This document shows, one piece after another, positions 21,979-34,941 of a DNA stretch of 64,000 nucleotides (within the stretch, counting starts at the first letter, position 1; the number at the start of each line of letters is the position of its first letter). Source of the stretch: Capniomyces stellatus (lineage: Eukaryota > Kickxellomycota > Harpellomycetes > Harpellales > Legeriomycetaceae); the NCBI GenBank assembly GCA_001661515.1, contig LUVW01000009.1, positions 484,736 to 548,735 of the forward strand, written 5' to 3'. The translations under genes and the position numbers were made by a program. Under the pieces are notes generated by a model. The model saw only the letters and a list, made by a program, of their open reading frames with translations. It did no database searches and was not told the origin of the DNA.

Positions 21979-24900
21979 ATGTATCTGTATAATATTGAGC
22001 TACAAAGCTCAACAGTTGTAGAGCACGCGATAGTGGGGCATTTCCGAGGCAAAAAGACACAAGAACTGGTGTTGGGGCGAAATGACAGACTGGAGTTGTG
22101 GGAAGTTGACTCTAAAACGGGGAAGTTGAATGAAATACACTCGGAGAATGTTATGGGGAAGATTAGGAGTTTGATATCGTTTCGATTAACGGGAGGAGCT
22201 AAAGGTAAAACAAAAAGGGCGGTTATTTGGGTTGGGGGGGGGGGGGGGGGNNNNNNNNNNNNGGGGGGGGGGGGGGGGGGGGGGATTTAGTAGAATTGTT
22301 TGTAGTAAGAGTGCAGAGTAGACAAGAAAAAATATCTTGAATAAATGCTATAATTGTGTGTGAGAGTGATGACAGAGAGATTTAGAGATAAGAGAATAAA
22401 AAATGGATGAATAATGAATAAATAGATTATGTGGTGATTGGGAGCGATTCGGGGGCTATAACGATAATGGAGTATAATAGTGGGCTAAAGGAGTTTGAAG
22501 TGGTGCAGCAGGAGGTATTTGGGAGGTCAGGGTTTAGGAGGTTGGTTCCGGGGCAATATTTAGCGAGTGATCCACAGGGGAGAGCGGTGATGATTGGGGC
22601 GGTGGAGAAGCAAAAGTTTGTGTATATATTAAATCGGGATTCAGAGGCGAAGTTGACGATTTCGAGTCCACTTGAGGCGCACAAGACGGGGACGATTTGT
22701 TTTGATATTGTGGGGGTGGATGTGGGGTATGAAAACCCGATATTTGCGAGTTTAGAGTGTAGTTATTCGGAGATAGACAAGGATCCAACGGGGGAGGCGT
22801 TGCTGAATGCAACAAAGAATCTGGTGTACTATGAGCTGGATTTGGGGCTGAACCATGTGGTGAGGCAGTGGAGCACGAGGGTAGATGCGAGGGCAAATAA
22901 GCTGATTGGGGTGCCGGGGGGAGAGGAGGGGCCATCGGGGGTGTTAGTGTGTAGCGAGGGGTATGTGACGTATATGCACAATGGGCAGTCATCGCACCGA
23001 GTACCGATTCCAAAGAGGGTGAACCCATTGGATAAGGGGGATAGGGAGGGGATTATAGTGAGCAGTGTGGTGCATAAGATGAAGAAGGGAAACTTTATAC
23101 TGGTGCAGAATGACGATGGGGATCTGTTTAAGATAAGTATAGACCATAAGGGAAGCGAGGTTAGTGGGATTCGGATAAAGTACTTTGATACGATAGCAGC
23201 GGCAAACGGGTTGTGTATATTCCGCAGCGGATTTTTGTTTTGCGGGGCAGAATTTGGTAACCAGTTAAGTGAAAGCGAGATAAGAGGATACAATAATAAT
23301 AATAATAATAAAAGGCAAATAATATAAGGGTAGGAGAGAGAAATGTATGTTTAACAGTTGTTATTTATAAAATAGTCAGCTATACCAACTGGAGAACCTG
23401 GGGGAAGAAACGGATGTGCCAGAATACAGCAGTAAGGATTTCAAGAAGGGAAAGGAATACCAGAATGGGGATGGGGACGAAGATGAGGACATGGAGGATG
23501 AGGAAGAGGAGGGAGTGGCGCAGTTTCAGCCACACAGTCTTAGCAGTTTGTCGATGGTTAGCGAGATGGAGAGTCTTAGTCCGATAGTAGGCGGAGTGAT
23601 AAACAATTTGGCAAAGGAGGAGACAGCGCAGATGTATAGTCTTTGCGGGCGGGGATCGGGGTCGTCGTTGAAGGTGGTTAGACATGGGCTGGAGGCGGGA
23701 GAAATGGCGGTGAGCGAGCTGCCAGGAAATGCAAAGGCGGTGTGGACGGTGAAGAAGAGGATGGAGGATGAGTACGATACGTATATAGTGGTATCGTTTC
23801 TGGATGCGACGTTGGTGCTGCTGATTGGAGAGGATGTGGAGGAGGTTTTGGACTCGGGGTTTATAAACGACACGCCGACGCTGTGTGTGCAGTTGTTGGC
23901 AGATGATGGGCTACTGCAGGTGACACCGTACGCGCTGAGGCATGTGAGGTCGGATGGGCGGGTGAATGAGTGGCAGGCGCCAGCAAACAGGGAAATAGTA
24001 GCGGCAACATCGAATAGCCGGCAGGTGGTGATTGCGCTGAACCGGGGAGAAGTGATCCTGTTTGAGCTGGACATGGAGATGGGGATTCTGTCAGAGTGGA
24101 ACGAGCGGCTGAGTGTGGAGAGCGATGTGGTGTGTCTGTCGATTCCAGCGATCAAGGAGGGCCGTGTACGGTCGTTGGTGATGGCGGTAGGCTGCAGCGA
24201 CCAGACGGCCAGGGTGTTGTCCGTTGACCCAAACAGCTGCTTTGAGGCGCTGGGGACGCAGGCGCTGTCGGACATGCCCGAGTCCGTGTGTCTATCCGAA
24301 CTAAACGAGCACAGCATTGAGGCTGATGTGCAGTTTGACCTGTACATGTTTGTTGGGCTGAGGAACGGAATTATGCAGCGAACAACTCTTGATGGCACCA
24401 CCTTTGAGATGACCGATACCAGGACCCGGTTCTTGGGGTCCAAACCCGTAAAGCTGTTCCAAGTCACCGCCCACGCCCAGCAGTGTGTTCTGGGCTTGTC
24501 CACCCGGCCATGGCTCAGCCACATCTACCACGGCCAGAACAGACTTGACCCCATTTCCTACGACATGCTTGAGTTTGCCGCTGGGTTCCGGTCTGAGCAG
24601 ATCCGCGAGGGCGTGGTTGCTATTGCTGAGAACACGTTGCGCGTGTTGACAATTGAGCGTATAGACTGCCAGGTCAACATGGTATCAATGCCCCTGTCCT
24701 ACACCCCCAAGGGAATCGTCCTGCTTCAACGCCTCAAAAAATTTGTCACCATCGAGGCTGAGCACGGCGTCATGAGCTCTGACAAGTGGACTGCTAGCCT
24801 GGTTCACAACGGAATCGTCGACTCTATCCAGGATGCTACTGACGCCATCTTGCCCCCCCTACAGTTTGGCTACGTCCGCGACGCTCCCGGCAACTGGGCC

Positions 24901-26316
24901 TCCTGCATCAGGCTGCTCGACCCCTTCACTGGAAACTCCGACCACCTGATTGAACTCCAAAACAACGAGGCTGCCTTCTCAATTGCCTCAATCAAGTTCC
25001 TCGCCAATCCAAACGTCTCTCCCAACTCCCCCAACAACCCACTTATTGTTGTCGGCACTGCAACCGACGTCACTCTCAAGCCCAGATCCTGCTCCGCTGC
25101 CTTCCTTTGCGTCTATGAGTGCAGCTCTGTTACTAACGAACACGGTGAGTCCCATGACCAGCTAACCCTGCTCCACAAAACTCAAGTCGACCACGTTCCC
25201 CAGTACCTAGTCGAGTTCCAGGGCAGGCTGCTTGCTGCAATCGGTAACTCCCTCGTCCTCTTTGACCTCGGAAAGAAACAGCTGCTCCGCAAAGCCCAGC
25301 TAAACGGTCTGCCCTCCCTAATCACCCGCATCCTCGTTGCCCCAACTAACCAAAAGTTTGTCTACTCCAAGTCCTCAAACTTTCCCAAACGCGTCTACTC
25401 TAACCGCATCATCGTTGCCGACATCTCCGAGTCCATCCACTACATCGTCTACAGCCACGCGTCCCAGCAGTTCATTGTTGTTTGCGACGACATCCACCCA
25501 AGATACATCACCTCTCTCGCCTGCCTCGACAGAGACACCATTGCCATCTCCGACAAGTTTGGAACCTTCACCGTCTTGCGTCTTCCCGACGACCTCCGTT
25601 CCCAACTAGACCGCTCCCAGCCCGCTGCTGCCGACTCGGCTCAGCCAATCAGCTCCCAGCAGCTCCTCATGGCCATTGCCAACAAAAAGTCTGTTTCCGC
25701 GTCCGCAAGAAAGAGACTCGCTGGGTCTAATCCTACTGGTGGCGCTGCTGAAGCCCCCTACAAATTCGTCCTTGTTGCCCAAACCAGCATTGGCGGAAGC
25801 GATATCATCACCCACATGCAAACTCTGTCCTCTTGGCAGTCTGCATCCAGCCACTCTGACCCAACCAATCCACCCGACCCTGCTCAGTCCACCTCCCCCC
25901 ACCTCCCCAACTCCACCGACAACGAAAACGATCTCGACCACTTTGACAACGGCTCCACCGACTCCTCTCCTAAATCCCCCGTCCTCATCTACTTTACCAT
26001 TCTTGGCCAAATCGGCGCAATGATTCCTCTGAGAAACAAACAAACCGACGTCGAGTTTTTCCAAACCCTCGAACTCCACATGAAGTCCTCCACCGAAAAA
26101 CTTCTGTCCAACAAACTCGGTAACTCCCACCTCACATACAAAAGCCGCATTGCTCCCGTCAAAAACATCATTGATGGAAGCCTCTGCGAACTGTATCCCT
26201 CCCTAAAGGACTCTCTTGGCTCCAGTCTCAAAAACTCTATTGCTGAGTCTCTGGATAGGTCTGTTGCTGAGGTTATCAAAAAGCTTGAAGATATCCGTGC
26301 ATTGAATATCTTTTAA
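21979..26316 (+). CDS. SF3B3: Splicing factor 3B subunit 3 (SF3B3/Rse1/SAP130)
   Basis: Large beta-propeller scaffold of the SF3b complex in the U2 snRNP. Exons 21979-22204, 22426-23263 and 23376-26316 join in phase to 1334 residues, between human (1217) and yeast Rse1 (1361). The start MYLYNIELQSSTVVEHAI is family-typical. Landmarks: DYVVIGSDSG across junction 1, DPQGRAVMIGAVEKQKFVYI, LTISSPLEAHK, GPSGVLVC, LKYFDT-like IKYFDT, AVSELPGNAKAVWTV, RVNEWQAP and DSGFINDTPTL, covering the MMS1_N and CPSF_A regions of the DDB1/CPSF160 superfamily. Junction 2 (CA^GTTAAG ... AATAG^T) rebuilds FGNHQLYQLENLG. A Glu/Asp-rich insert (EDEDMEDEEEEG) and a Ser/Pro/Asn insert near residue ~1190 are extra. Intron 1 contains the G-run and N gap. 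Base composition changes sharply inside exon 3: G-rich until ~24.2 kb, C-rich afterwards. Confidence 0.96.
22234..22284. repeat. Poly-G tract with assembly gap, inside SF3B3 intron 1
   Basis: 17 Gs, then 12 Ns (22251-22262), then 22 Gs. True length unknown. Confidence 0.9.
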
Positions 26317-26863
26317 CCATTTTTTTATTTTATTTTATTTTTTATTTTATTCTTATTATTTCTTTTATTTCTTTTTATTACTACTATTCTTTATTTATCA
26401 AGTACCTTTTATTTTATTTATTTTTTTCGGCTGAATGATCTTTATTTCTTTTATTTGATACAATAATTCTTTTATTGGCAAGTCAAGTTTAATGTTACAC
26501 ACACTTTAATTTTTTTCAATCAAAACCCAAAAAAAAAACCAAAAACAAGGCAAAAAGAAAATAATATTACGAAAGAACTAGATCGAACTATAGCAACTTT
26601 GTTAAAAATTAAAAATTAAAAATTAAAAATTAAAATGTTTAGTATTATTGAAATAAACCAAACTCGATGAAATAATAACAAGAAATATTAAAATAAAAGA
26701 AAAGAGTTAATTAATTTTTTTAAAAAAAAATACAAATATCCATGTTTTGAATGAAATCTTCTTGCTCCCAAAACTTTCATATAACCACAATACAATACTA
26801 AACTGACAAAATTATCAAAAACATTGCCTCCCCTCCCTCCCTCACTTCCTTACACTTTCTTTA
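26317..26863. other. Convergent intergenic region between SF3B3 and the GATA factor
   Basis: T-rich then A-rich, with about 4.5 copies of a 7-bp AAAAATT unit at 26603-26635. No gene seen; it should hold both polyadenylation regions. Confidence 0.6.
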
Positions 26864-29800
26864 TTAGCTCCATACCGGATGTTCATGTGCCCCTCCGCCA
26901 TGCTGCACCCCAAGTCCCACGAAATTAAACATTTCTTCTACAGAACCTACCCCTCCCACCACCGACAACGGCGTTGCCAGTCCCTCCGCGTTACCAGAAC
27001 TTACTGGACAAGTTGGCAGCAAAACACTGCTGTTGATGCTGATCTGGCTGTACACCTTTTCCTTCTTTGAGTTCGACCCCGTCCTCCTGTTTCGCTTCTT
27101 TATCGTGTTTGTCTTCAAACTCAACGGCCGGTTCACCCCGTGCAGCTTGAAAAATAATCCACACGCATTGCACAGCGGCTTTCCTGTCGAATCCCGTCGC
27201 CACAACGGCGTCTTTTCCGTGTTACAATTCGAACACTTTATTCTATCTCCCGTTGACTCCGCACTTGCCTCCCCCGTCTCAACCTTCTCTCCCTCCTCTA
27301 CTTTTTCTTTTTTCGCCTGCTCCACTTCCAACGTGTCTTCTCTCTTCAGCCCCAACGCCCCTCCCAACAACGCCACGCTTTCTGCTCCCTTTGCCCCATC
27401 GCTTGTTTGGCTCGTTGCGTTTGGCCGCTTCGCTTCCGCTACACTGCTCTTGCTCTTTGCCGCCTTTTTCGATGTTGCACTCTTTGTCCTCTCCACTACC
27501 AGCCCATCCTTAATCACATTTCCATCAATAACAATCGTCCCACTAACCCCCATTCCATCTACCTTGCTAACGTTCAACTGTTTCTTGCTCACCTTGGGTA
27601 CTGGACTCCCATCCTCATTAAAATTCTGCTTTCTCTTGTTTTTTCCCGCTTTGCTCTTTTCGCCATCGCCTTTCGCCGCACTGCTGGACTTCTTGGCTTT
27701 AACCCCGCTCTTATCCGCCTTCTTACTCTTCTTGCCACTCACTGCTTGTTGGTCACCCCCGCCCCCCTCGCTCACCTCAAAGCCCAAGCCAGCATAGCCC
27801 ATGTCTGGCTTCAACGACATCAACATGTTGCTAAACAGCAACGCCTGCTGTCTTATTAACGAGTCGGCATCCAATATCTCGTCTGATTCCGTTTTCGAAT
27901 TAATCAGTGCTGGATCAACAAACTGCTGGCAGTCTACCTCCTCGCTAATACACTTTGTGTACGAGGAAATATTGATGTCGTCCAAAGTCCAAGGCTTGCT
28001 ATCCAGCACATCATTGTTGCATATAACGCTGCTGAAATAGTTGCCTATATTCGACAAATTGTAGCTATCAATATCCCTACTCACTAGCGAATCCAAAACC
28101 ATCCCTCCGTTTTGCACAACCGTGTCCATTTCTGGAATCGACACATCTCCCAGCTTCAACGCCTGGGTTGGACACGACTTTGCCATTTCAAAATTGAAAA
28201 ACGAGTCCTCCTCAAAAATGGGCACTCCCCTCGCAAGCACATCTTTCAAAATAAAACTCGAGGCGTCCTTGTCCATAAATTCGTTCCGGGAAACATACTC
28301 TCTGTTTGAGTAGACTGTTGGTTCCAAATCTGGCTTGCCAAGGCTTTCGGCCTCTGGATCCATTGCAGACACTACCACCTTGCCTCCAGACCCATTCCCA
28401 ACTGCCAATGTCAGTTTCTCCACTCCAGCATCTAATCCAATCATCTCTCCGCTTCGGCTTGCATCAAATGTATTTACGGACTTTTGCTGCGCTATAAACG
28501 GCATCAGCGACTCCAAAACTGTCAACTGACTCTGGCAATCACTCTCAAAATTCTGCTTTTTCACATGCATACGCAAATGCCTTGTAAATCCTCCGTCATC
28601 AAAGCACACCTTATCGCCAACAACCCGAGGCTTTCTGCTAATATACGTTTCGTTACACCCCGTCAACTCTTTGTCGCGCTGGCTTGTTGCTGGTGACAAG
28701 TATCCTATCATAGCACCCCCATCTATACCAAGCTCACTATGTTTTGTACTGCCCTCTCCGCTTTGAGGTAGCTCCAAATACTCGACATCATTGCTTGTTG
28801 TTGGACTTGAAAATATACTTTTGCTTGAGCCCTCCCCAAGTAACAAACTTCTTGGGGCTTTTGCTCCCCCAAAGCCCTGCATGTTGTCCGAAATCGCTGT
28901 TGATTCCGAGTTGTTACTATACTTCTCATACATTCCCGCCTTGTTCTCGCAAGCCACCATCTCTCTATTTTTAAACCGTGCCTTTGTGTCCTTTCTTCCA
29001 AACCCACCTCGAATATCCATACCTGTTTTCAATTCTTCAAATTCGTCCTTGTTCTTTAACCATGAATGTATTGCCTCTGACTTTTCTATTCTGTCGCTGC
29101 ACATACACCTCGTTCTTTGAAGACACTCACAGTTAAAACATGAGTACTTGTAGCTAAAATGACAATTGTCCATGTGGTTCTTGCAGCATTCTGTACACAC
29201 CATCACCCTGTGTGAAACTGCTGATATCTGGCTATTTACGCTACCACTGTCAACACAGCTGCCCATATATTCTACCTCCGTCATATCCCCAAAGCTTTTG
29301 CTCCTATTACGCTTTGACAACTTTTTTCTACTCAATACCCGGGCTCCGCCTCCACCATACCCTCTATGCAAACCAAACAACTCAGGCCCGTTATTAGAAA
29401 CCATGCTCCGGTATCTTTCTGTCTCGCCCTCTACAAACTGGCTTTTTGTCTTGTATATTCTATTCTCCGCTATGCATCCTATACCCATACCAGCATCGAC
29501 ATCTATACCGTCATGTATTTTGTCTTTGGTCACTGCTCCGATATATGGTCCCAAAGCGCTCTTTTCTTCGCCAATTGTATCGCTGCTCTTTGAATACTCA
29601 ACAATTCCCGCGTTATATAAAGCAGGATCCTCTTTTGGTGAGCTCGCCGCTATTGATTTTGTCTTTTTAAACTCATCAACCAGCATGTTCCCTTTGGTTA
29701 ACGTCCACATGTTATTAGTCCGCTTTTGGCTCGCCTTTTGCCCACTCATTCTCCAAAGCAGGTTCTTGGTTCTACTGCCATCAGGAAGAATATTTCCTGA

Positions 29801-29968
29801 CTTTATATATAGCCTCCATAGTTTTTCTGAACTTGAGTGTATATGCAGCTGATCACTGTCATGATAATCACTGGATTTCCCCTCATTCTTCCATGTATCC
29901 AACAGCTGAACCAGCCAGTTGCTTCTACTCTCCACAAACCCGTCCCTTGTGTTTTTTTGGAACGACAC
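26864..29968 (-). CDS. GATA-type transcription factor, AreA/NIT2-like, with extra cysteine cluster
   Basis: 1034 residues, single exon. Near the N-terminus (residues ~48-80) [15 protein letters not shown] and NLLWRMSG match the DUF1752 motif typical of fungal nitrogen regulators (AreA, NIT2, Gat1/Gln3-like). One GATA finger at ~909-934 reads [15 protein letters not shown] then [16 protein letters not shown]-x2-C-x17-C-x2-C, the fungal 17-residue loop, followed by the usual basic arm (NTIKKRNRR). It would bind HGATAR sites and activate nitrogen-catabolite genes in the nucleus. Residues ~250-290 hold nine Cys and two His, not part of known AreA proteins. A Lys/Ser-rich basic region (~780-840) precedes the finger. 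The C-terminus (HEHPVWS) lacks the AreA-type NmrA-binding end. It is convergent with SF3B3; arginase lies 7 kb away. Confidence 0.9.
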   Translation of the reverse strand: MSFQKNTRDGFVESRSNWLVQLLDTWKNEGKSSDYHDSDQLHIHSSSEKLWRLYIKSGNILPDGSRTKNLLWRMSGQKASQKRTNNMWTLTKGNMLVDEFKKTKSIAASSPKEDPALYNAGIVEYSKSSDTIGEEKSALGPYIGAVTKDKIHDGIDVDAGMGIGCIAENRIYKTKSQFVEGETERYRSMVSNNGPELFGLHRGYGGGGARVLSRKKLSKRNRSKSFGDMTEVEYMGSCVDSGSVNSQISAVSHRVMVCTECCKNHMDNCHFSYKYSCFNCECLQRTRCMCSDRIEKSEAIHSWLKNKDEFEELKTGMDIRGGFGRKDTKARFKNREMVACENKAGMYEKYSNNSESTAISDNMQGFGGAKAPRSLLLGEGSSKSIFSSPTTSNDVEYLELPQSGEGSTKHSELGIDGGAMIGYLSPATSQRDKELTGCNETYISRKPRVVGDKVCFDDGGFTRHLRMHVKKQNFESDCQSQLTVLESLMPFIAQQKSVNTFDASRSGEMIGLDAGVEKLTLAVGNGSGGKVVVSAMDPEAESLGKPDLEPTVYSNREYVSRNEFMDKDASSFILKDVLARGVPIFEEDSFFNFEMAKSCPTQALKLGDVSIPEMDTVVQNGGMVLDSLVSRDIDSYNLSNIGNYFSSVICNNDVLDSKPWTLDDINISSYTKCISEEVDCQQFVDPALINSKTESDEILDADSLIRQQALLFSNMLMSLKPDMGYAGLGFEVSEGGGGDQQAVSGKKSKKADKSGVKAKKSSSAAKGDGEKSKAGKNKRKQNFNEDGSPVPKVSKKQLNVSKVDGMGVSGTIVIDGNVIKDGLVVERTKSATSKKAAKSKSSVAEAKRPNATSQTSDGAKGAESVALLGGALGLKREDTLEVEQAKKEKVEEGEKVETGEASAESTGDRIKCSNCNTEKTPLWRRDSTGKPLCNACGLFFKLHGVNRPLSLKTNTIKKRNRRTGSNSKKEKVYSQISINSSVLLPTCPVSSGNAEGLATPLSVVGGVGSVEEMFNFVGLGVQHGGGAHEHPVWS

Positions 29969-32900
29969 TATTTATTTCAATCATTTTTTTACCGTTATTT
30001 TATCATTTTTCATACTATTTTACACAGTAACCCCCCATTATGCAGCCAATAATGGTCTCCCTTCTTTTCCGATGTGAACGCACTTTTTAAATATATCAAT
30101 AAGCTACTCTAGACTTGGTGTCTCCTTTTGGCAAGAAAAAAAAATGGTGGGGGCGGGAATGAAAAAAAAATCACAATGCGAACTTTATAATTACATCTCA
30201 TTGCTCATAACAGGGCTGAGTGGTTTGACTTACTATCGCTTATAGCTGTTGGAATTTCATGTAAATTAACCATTATGTTGTTAGAGGCTGACCCCTCGAC
30301 GATAGCCATGCTTCAACTTTTGCTAGTTTGACAAGAGTGTTGGTATGTTTACATCAATCAAAACGCAAAGTGTCTGATTGTATTTCTTGATACCGGTGAT
30401 GCCACAGCAATTGTATTTTTGAGATTATTGTTCTATCAGACTTTTAATATCACAGCGTATCTGTATACCAGTTTTTTGGCAGTGTTTGTCTTATATCCAG
30501 GTCTTGGTATATATATATATCTCCAATAACGCGGTATTCCCTACTTTTGATGTTTCAGTGTTTTGATACTCCCTACTTTTGGTGTTGTGGTATTCCAGTG
30601 TCAACCGTATCTTAAGACTAATGCTAAGCTATTCCTAATGTAACTCGCCAAAAATATCCCTAAAATCATCAAGTTCCACCTGACTTTAACAAAACCGCTT
30701 GTATTATATAAGCTTTATCTTCGTTCTGTCTTTAGCTTTGCGACTTACTTTTTCTTTAAAATTTATTTCCAGAGCTTTGTGTGTGTGTATATCCGTGCAT
30801 ATATATATATATCACTAGTTTCTATGCTTTTTAATTGCACAAATGTTTTGTTATTTTCTTAATTATCAAGCAAGATGTTAACACAGTGGAGCTTCCAACT
30901 TCTCACTGTATATTTTTAAATACCAGTTTTTAATTTAAATGTTAGGACCAACATTAATAACGTTTTAAATTCTTTCTAAATCGCTAAACAAGGGTTGATC
31001 AAACAATTTTTACCATAGTTTAAAAACTCTTTTAACGTACACAAACAGCTTGTTTTTTTTAAAGAAAAAAAAATTCAAACTTAATTAATAATTGACATTA
31101 TCTAAAAGCATTTTTACTTTTGCCGTTTCTAACCATTCGGTTCACATTCATGTATTAATCTTTACATCCCTCTTTTACAGTCTTGCAAATTTGCACTTTA
31201 ATTTCTCTTATTTTTAATATTCAATGCAATTTAAAGTTATAAATTAAAAAATAAAAAAAACCAAACTTAACCAACGATTAAAAGAAAAAAATTAAAGGAA
31301 AAAAAAAAGCAAGTCGTGTAATAAAATCTAACGAAAAAAATTAAATAAAATAGGTAGAAATTTGCTAATACTCAAAAGATGTCGCTAGATTTGGTTACAC
31401 CCTTAAACATTCTCAGATAAGTAGTTTTAGTTTGGAATTTTATGAAAACAAATTATAGCTTAATGCATCACTAGTTTTAAAGCTCTACACATCCTATCTT
31501 CAACAAGCCAATAACATCAATCCAGTATTATTTTTTTTCAGAGTTTCTTGATTCACCGCCTATTAACCTTTTTTTGAGATTGTTACCATCCACTTTTTAT
31601 TTATTTTTCAAGTGCTTTTTTGTTCAAAAAAACTAGCACAGTATTTTTCTCATCCAACCCAATCTGCCCCCTCTTCCCCCCCCCATTCTTTATAGAACCT
31701 GTAAGTTATTGATTGTAAAATCACAATCTTTATAACCGCTCAAGTCCATTTTCAGCAACTACACCTTTTGTCAACAAAGCTTATAAATTTATAAACCAAT
31801 ACCTAAGCTGCATCACAAAGCTTTACCACATTTATACTACAAATTCTGGACTTTTATTTTGCTGTTTGTAATCGATTATTCAATAGCCTGCTTCTTGGAC
31901 AATATTGATTACAAGTTTATTCCACCTGCTTTTTTGATTATATTCGTAAATCAAAACTATAATTGAAAACAGCATATCTTACACCTTGTTTCATTATCCC
32001 CAATACATTCGCCCTTTAACTTGAGCCATACTAGCCCTGATCTAAAATTAACTTCAACAGCCTATTTTAAAAATACAGCCAACATTCTTCCACTTATCGC
32101 ATTTATTGGCCTTGGATTACAACTGAAATCTCTATAGTTCCGGCCCAGGTGCATTTTTTTCCCCCTTCCATTAAGACTGGTCTTGTTGCATTTGAGCCTT
32201 ACTAATAACACACTGAAAATAGTTTGGTTTAGGCCTATACAGTCGCCGCAAAAACGGGCTTAATACTATTTACAAACTCGGTGGAACCAAATCAACAAAG
32301 CTAATTAAGTCTTAGCTGGTCTTTGGTTTTGGCGATTGAATAGTCGTTCTTTTTTTTTTAGATTCCCAACTCTTTGTTTTGCACAATCGAAACTATATTC
32401 TAACCAAGTAGACTGACGGTTTATTTACCATTTTCACCTTTTGTGCACGTATCAGTCAAGTATTTGTCTATATACACTTACATTGCCCTCCCCATTATTC
32501 TCTGTATGAGTGTACGATGTGTATGTTGCTGACCAGTCAACCCAATATATTTCCAACATCAGTTTCAAATATCACCTTTACAATTATTTTGACTAATTCC
32601 AAATTGTCTTCCTAAAACCAATACTTATTTTATTCGCTGTGAAATCAAATAAAGTGCAAGTTATCCACTGTTTCAAGTACGAGTATCAGTGCTCAATTTC
32701 TACAAATTCATTGATCAAAAAAAAACGAATATTCTTGCACCAATTGGCTACTATAAAACACCGATGTATTTTTTTTTTTCCAGACCCTACACAGAAAAGG
32801 CCCTCCTTGCTTTTATTTGATAAACTCAAAATATTATGATACGACTTATTTTTTCTTCCTCATTCAGAGTCTTTATCAGTTTGATCTACAAGCATTTTTC

Positions 32901-34941
32901 AACAAAAAATAGTGGAAAAAGCAGAAAAAACATCACCCCAGTTTTCAAATTATAAATAACTCTAAATCTATCGTAACTCTCATTATATAATTTATAAAAT
33001 ATTCTGTTATTTTTAAACCGTTACTTTTATTCTAAAGTATAATTTTTTATTTTACTGGCTGGATAGCGTGCCTAAATATTCAATTATTACTGCCTTTTAT
33101 TCGCCATAATAAAAGTTAACCTTCAACTAACCCTATAAGTAAATCAGTTTATTGACTAATCAGCAAAAACAACTAGCCTACTTGTTGGTACAAGTTAAAC
33201 CCAGCTGGAATACAAAACTTCGAGCAAAACCAGACTCTTCACCTTGCCATACTTTAGTGTGGCCAATTGATTAACATCGATTGCTCTACTTTACAGCAAT
33301 TTTATGTCAATGCTTAATGAATTACAGAACGCCATTCTTTTACCGTACATTCAATCCCCTTGATTCAATGATAACGAGAGCTTTGTCTCAGATTTTTTTT
33401 TTGAAAAAAAAAAAACACCACTCGACACGACCCTTACACAACATAGCTTTACAATATATTACCAAATGAATAAAATATTAGTCATGTAATCTATACACTT
33501 CCATTTTAGTTGCTGTCTGTTTTGACTTGTCAAACAACTTTAATTTAAGGTTTCAAAAGCCTTACTAGTATTTTAACAATATAGCCTAGTTTGGACTGTC
33601 TTATCTCACGTTTATAGCAGATTGCCTAGCCAATCATGTATTTTACTCCTTAACCGGTTTTGATAAAACGTCGTTCGATTATTTTCCATGCTCTTGAGCT
33701 TATTTACATCAAGGCTATTACTTGTTTATGGCTGTTACCTTTCAACTTTTGGTAATTTGTCTAATTGACTACCCTGTTTATAACCTGCCTTGTCCATTAT
33801 TTAACCTTAGAATTTTTTTTAATTAACAAAGCAATTTGCATGTGAATGAACAGTAACACCAACATTTTCATATTTAAAGAATGTAAATTATTACAGCCAT
33901 TACCGCTATTTTCGGCTTATCCGATTTAAGCCAAGTGCCAGTTGGTCGAGATAGAGGCAGTTTATATTTGCAGTTATCTGAGTTAAAATTTAAACAAGGG
34001 TCAATGCTGCTACTAGGGTGACGATAAATAAAAATGTCTCAAAATTTTTACATAAGAACGACATCCCCCCTCCCTCCCCCCAGTATACATAAAAGGACTA
34101 ACAGTGTTGCTAGTGCTATAAAACCACAACCAACATACTCCAGCAACTTGCCATCTACCATACCACCCTAATCAAACAACCAACTATGTGTGGCTCCATA
34201 TCTAATAACACACATCAATCTGAGTGGTGTCTGATTTGCTGACACCAGTGCTTAAAAGGTCCATGCACAGTAGCCAATGTCTAGTGTTATACTCCACACA
34301 TAAATAATATACATTATAATCCCTAATCATTGAATAGATAACTCTCCCCCCCGAAAAAAGAAAATTTAAAAATTATAGGTTTCATCTTTTAAATAGTCGT
34401 ACCAATTGTTGATACAAGAAACACTGCAGCGATATATTAACACACTCCGCTAATCTTGTCACCTGATTTACACGCTGTTTTGTTGTCAAGATGCTTTTGG
34501 CGTTAAACGTAAAATGTAATGGTATTGCCACATTTCGCTCAAACCAAGATGGTGTAATGGCTCTTGGACCACTACATTCATTATACCCGAGTTATACAAC
34601 CTACAAACTCACTTGTCGTTATATATCCCGTCGTTTCAAAGATAATGATGTTGGTTCCAATATTAGTAAATAAAAGTACTCGATGTCAAGCTACAGGGCT
34701 TTATGGGTAACTGGCCAAGTGCTGGCCCATCACAATGACAAAATGGTTGAATTTATTATTATTATTATTATTATTGACAAGTAGCAATAAAAGAAGAATT
34801 TTACGATTATCGATTTGGTAATGCCATTTGTTTTCAAGATAAGCCACACTTTCCTTTGCTCAGGCGTTTAGCTGGCCATAAACAAACTAAACAGCCAAAA
34901 TACATTTCACAGCTCAGCTAGTATACGCATGGGCCTATTTT
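29969..34941. other. 5-kb AT-rich region, no supported gene
   Basis: Contains the GATA-factor promoter at its left end and mostly AT-rich unique sequence. Features seen: short C runs at 31675-31684 and 34066-34081, an (ATT)n tract at about 34756-34775, and a weak candidate exon on the plus strand at 30210-30330. No tRNA or rRNA pattern noticed. Confidence 0.45.

Noticed and set aside
23526..24524. 332-codon minus-strand ORF
   Set aside because: Antisense to conserved SF3B3 coding sequence.
27033..27797. 254-codon plus-strand ORF
   Set aside because: Antisense to the GATA finger and basic region of the GATA factor.
34530..34600. tRNA-like stretch (GATGGTGTAATGGCTC...)
   Set aside because: Resembles a D-arm start, but no matching acceptor stem, anticodon arm or TTCGA loop could be found.
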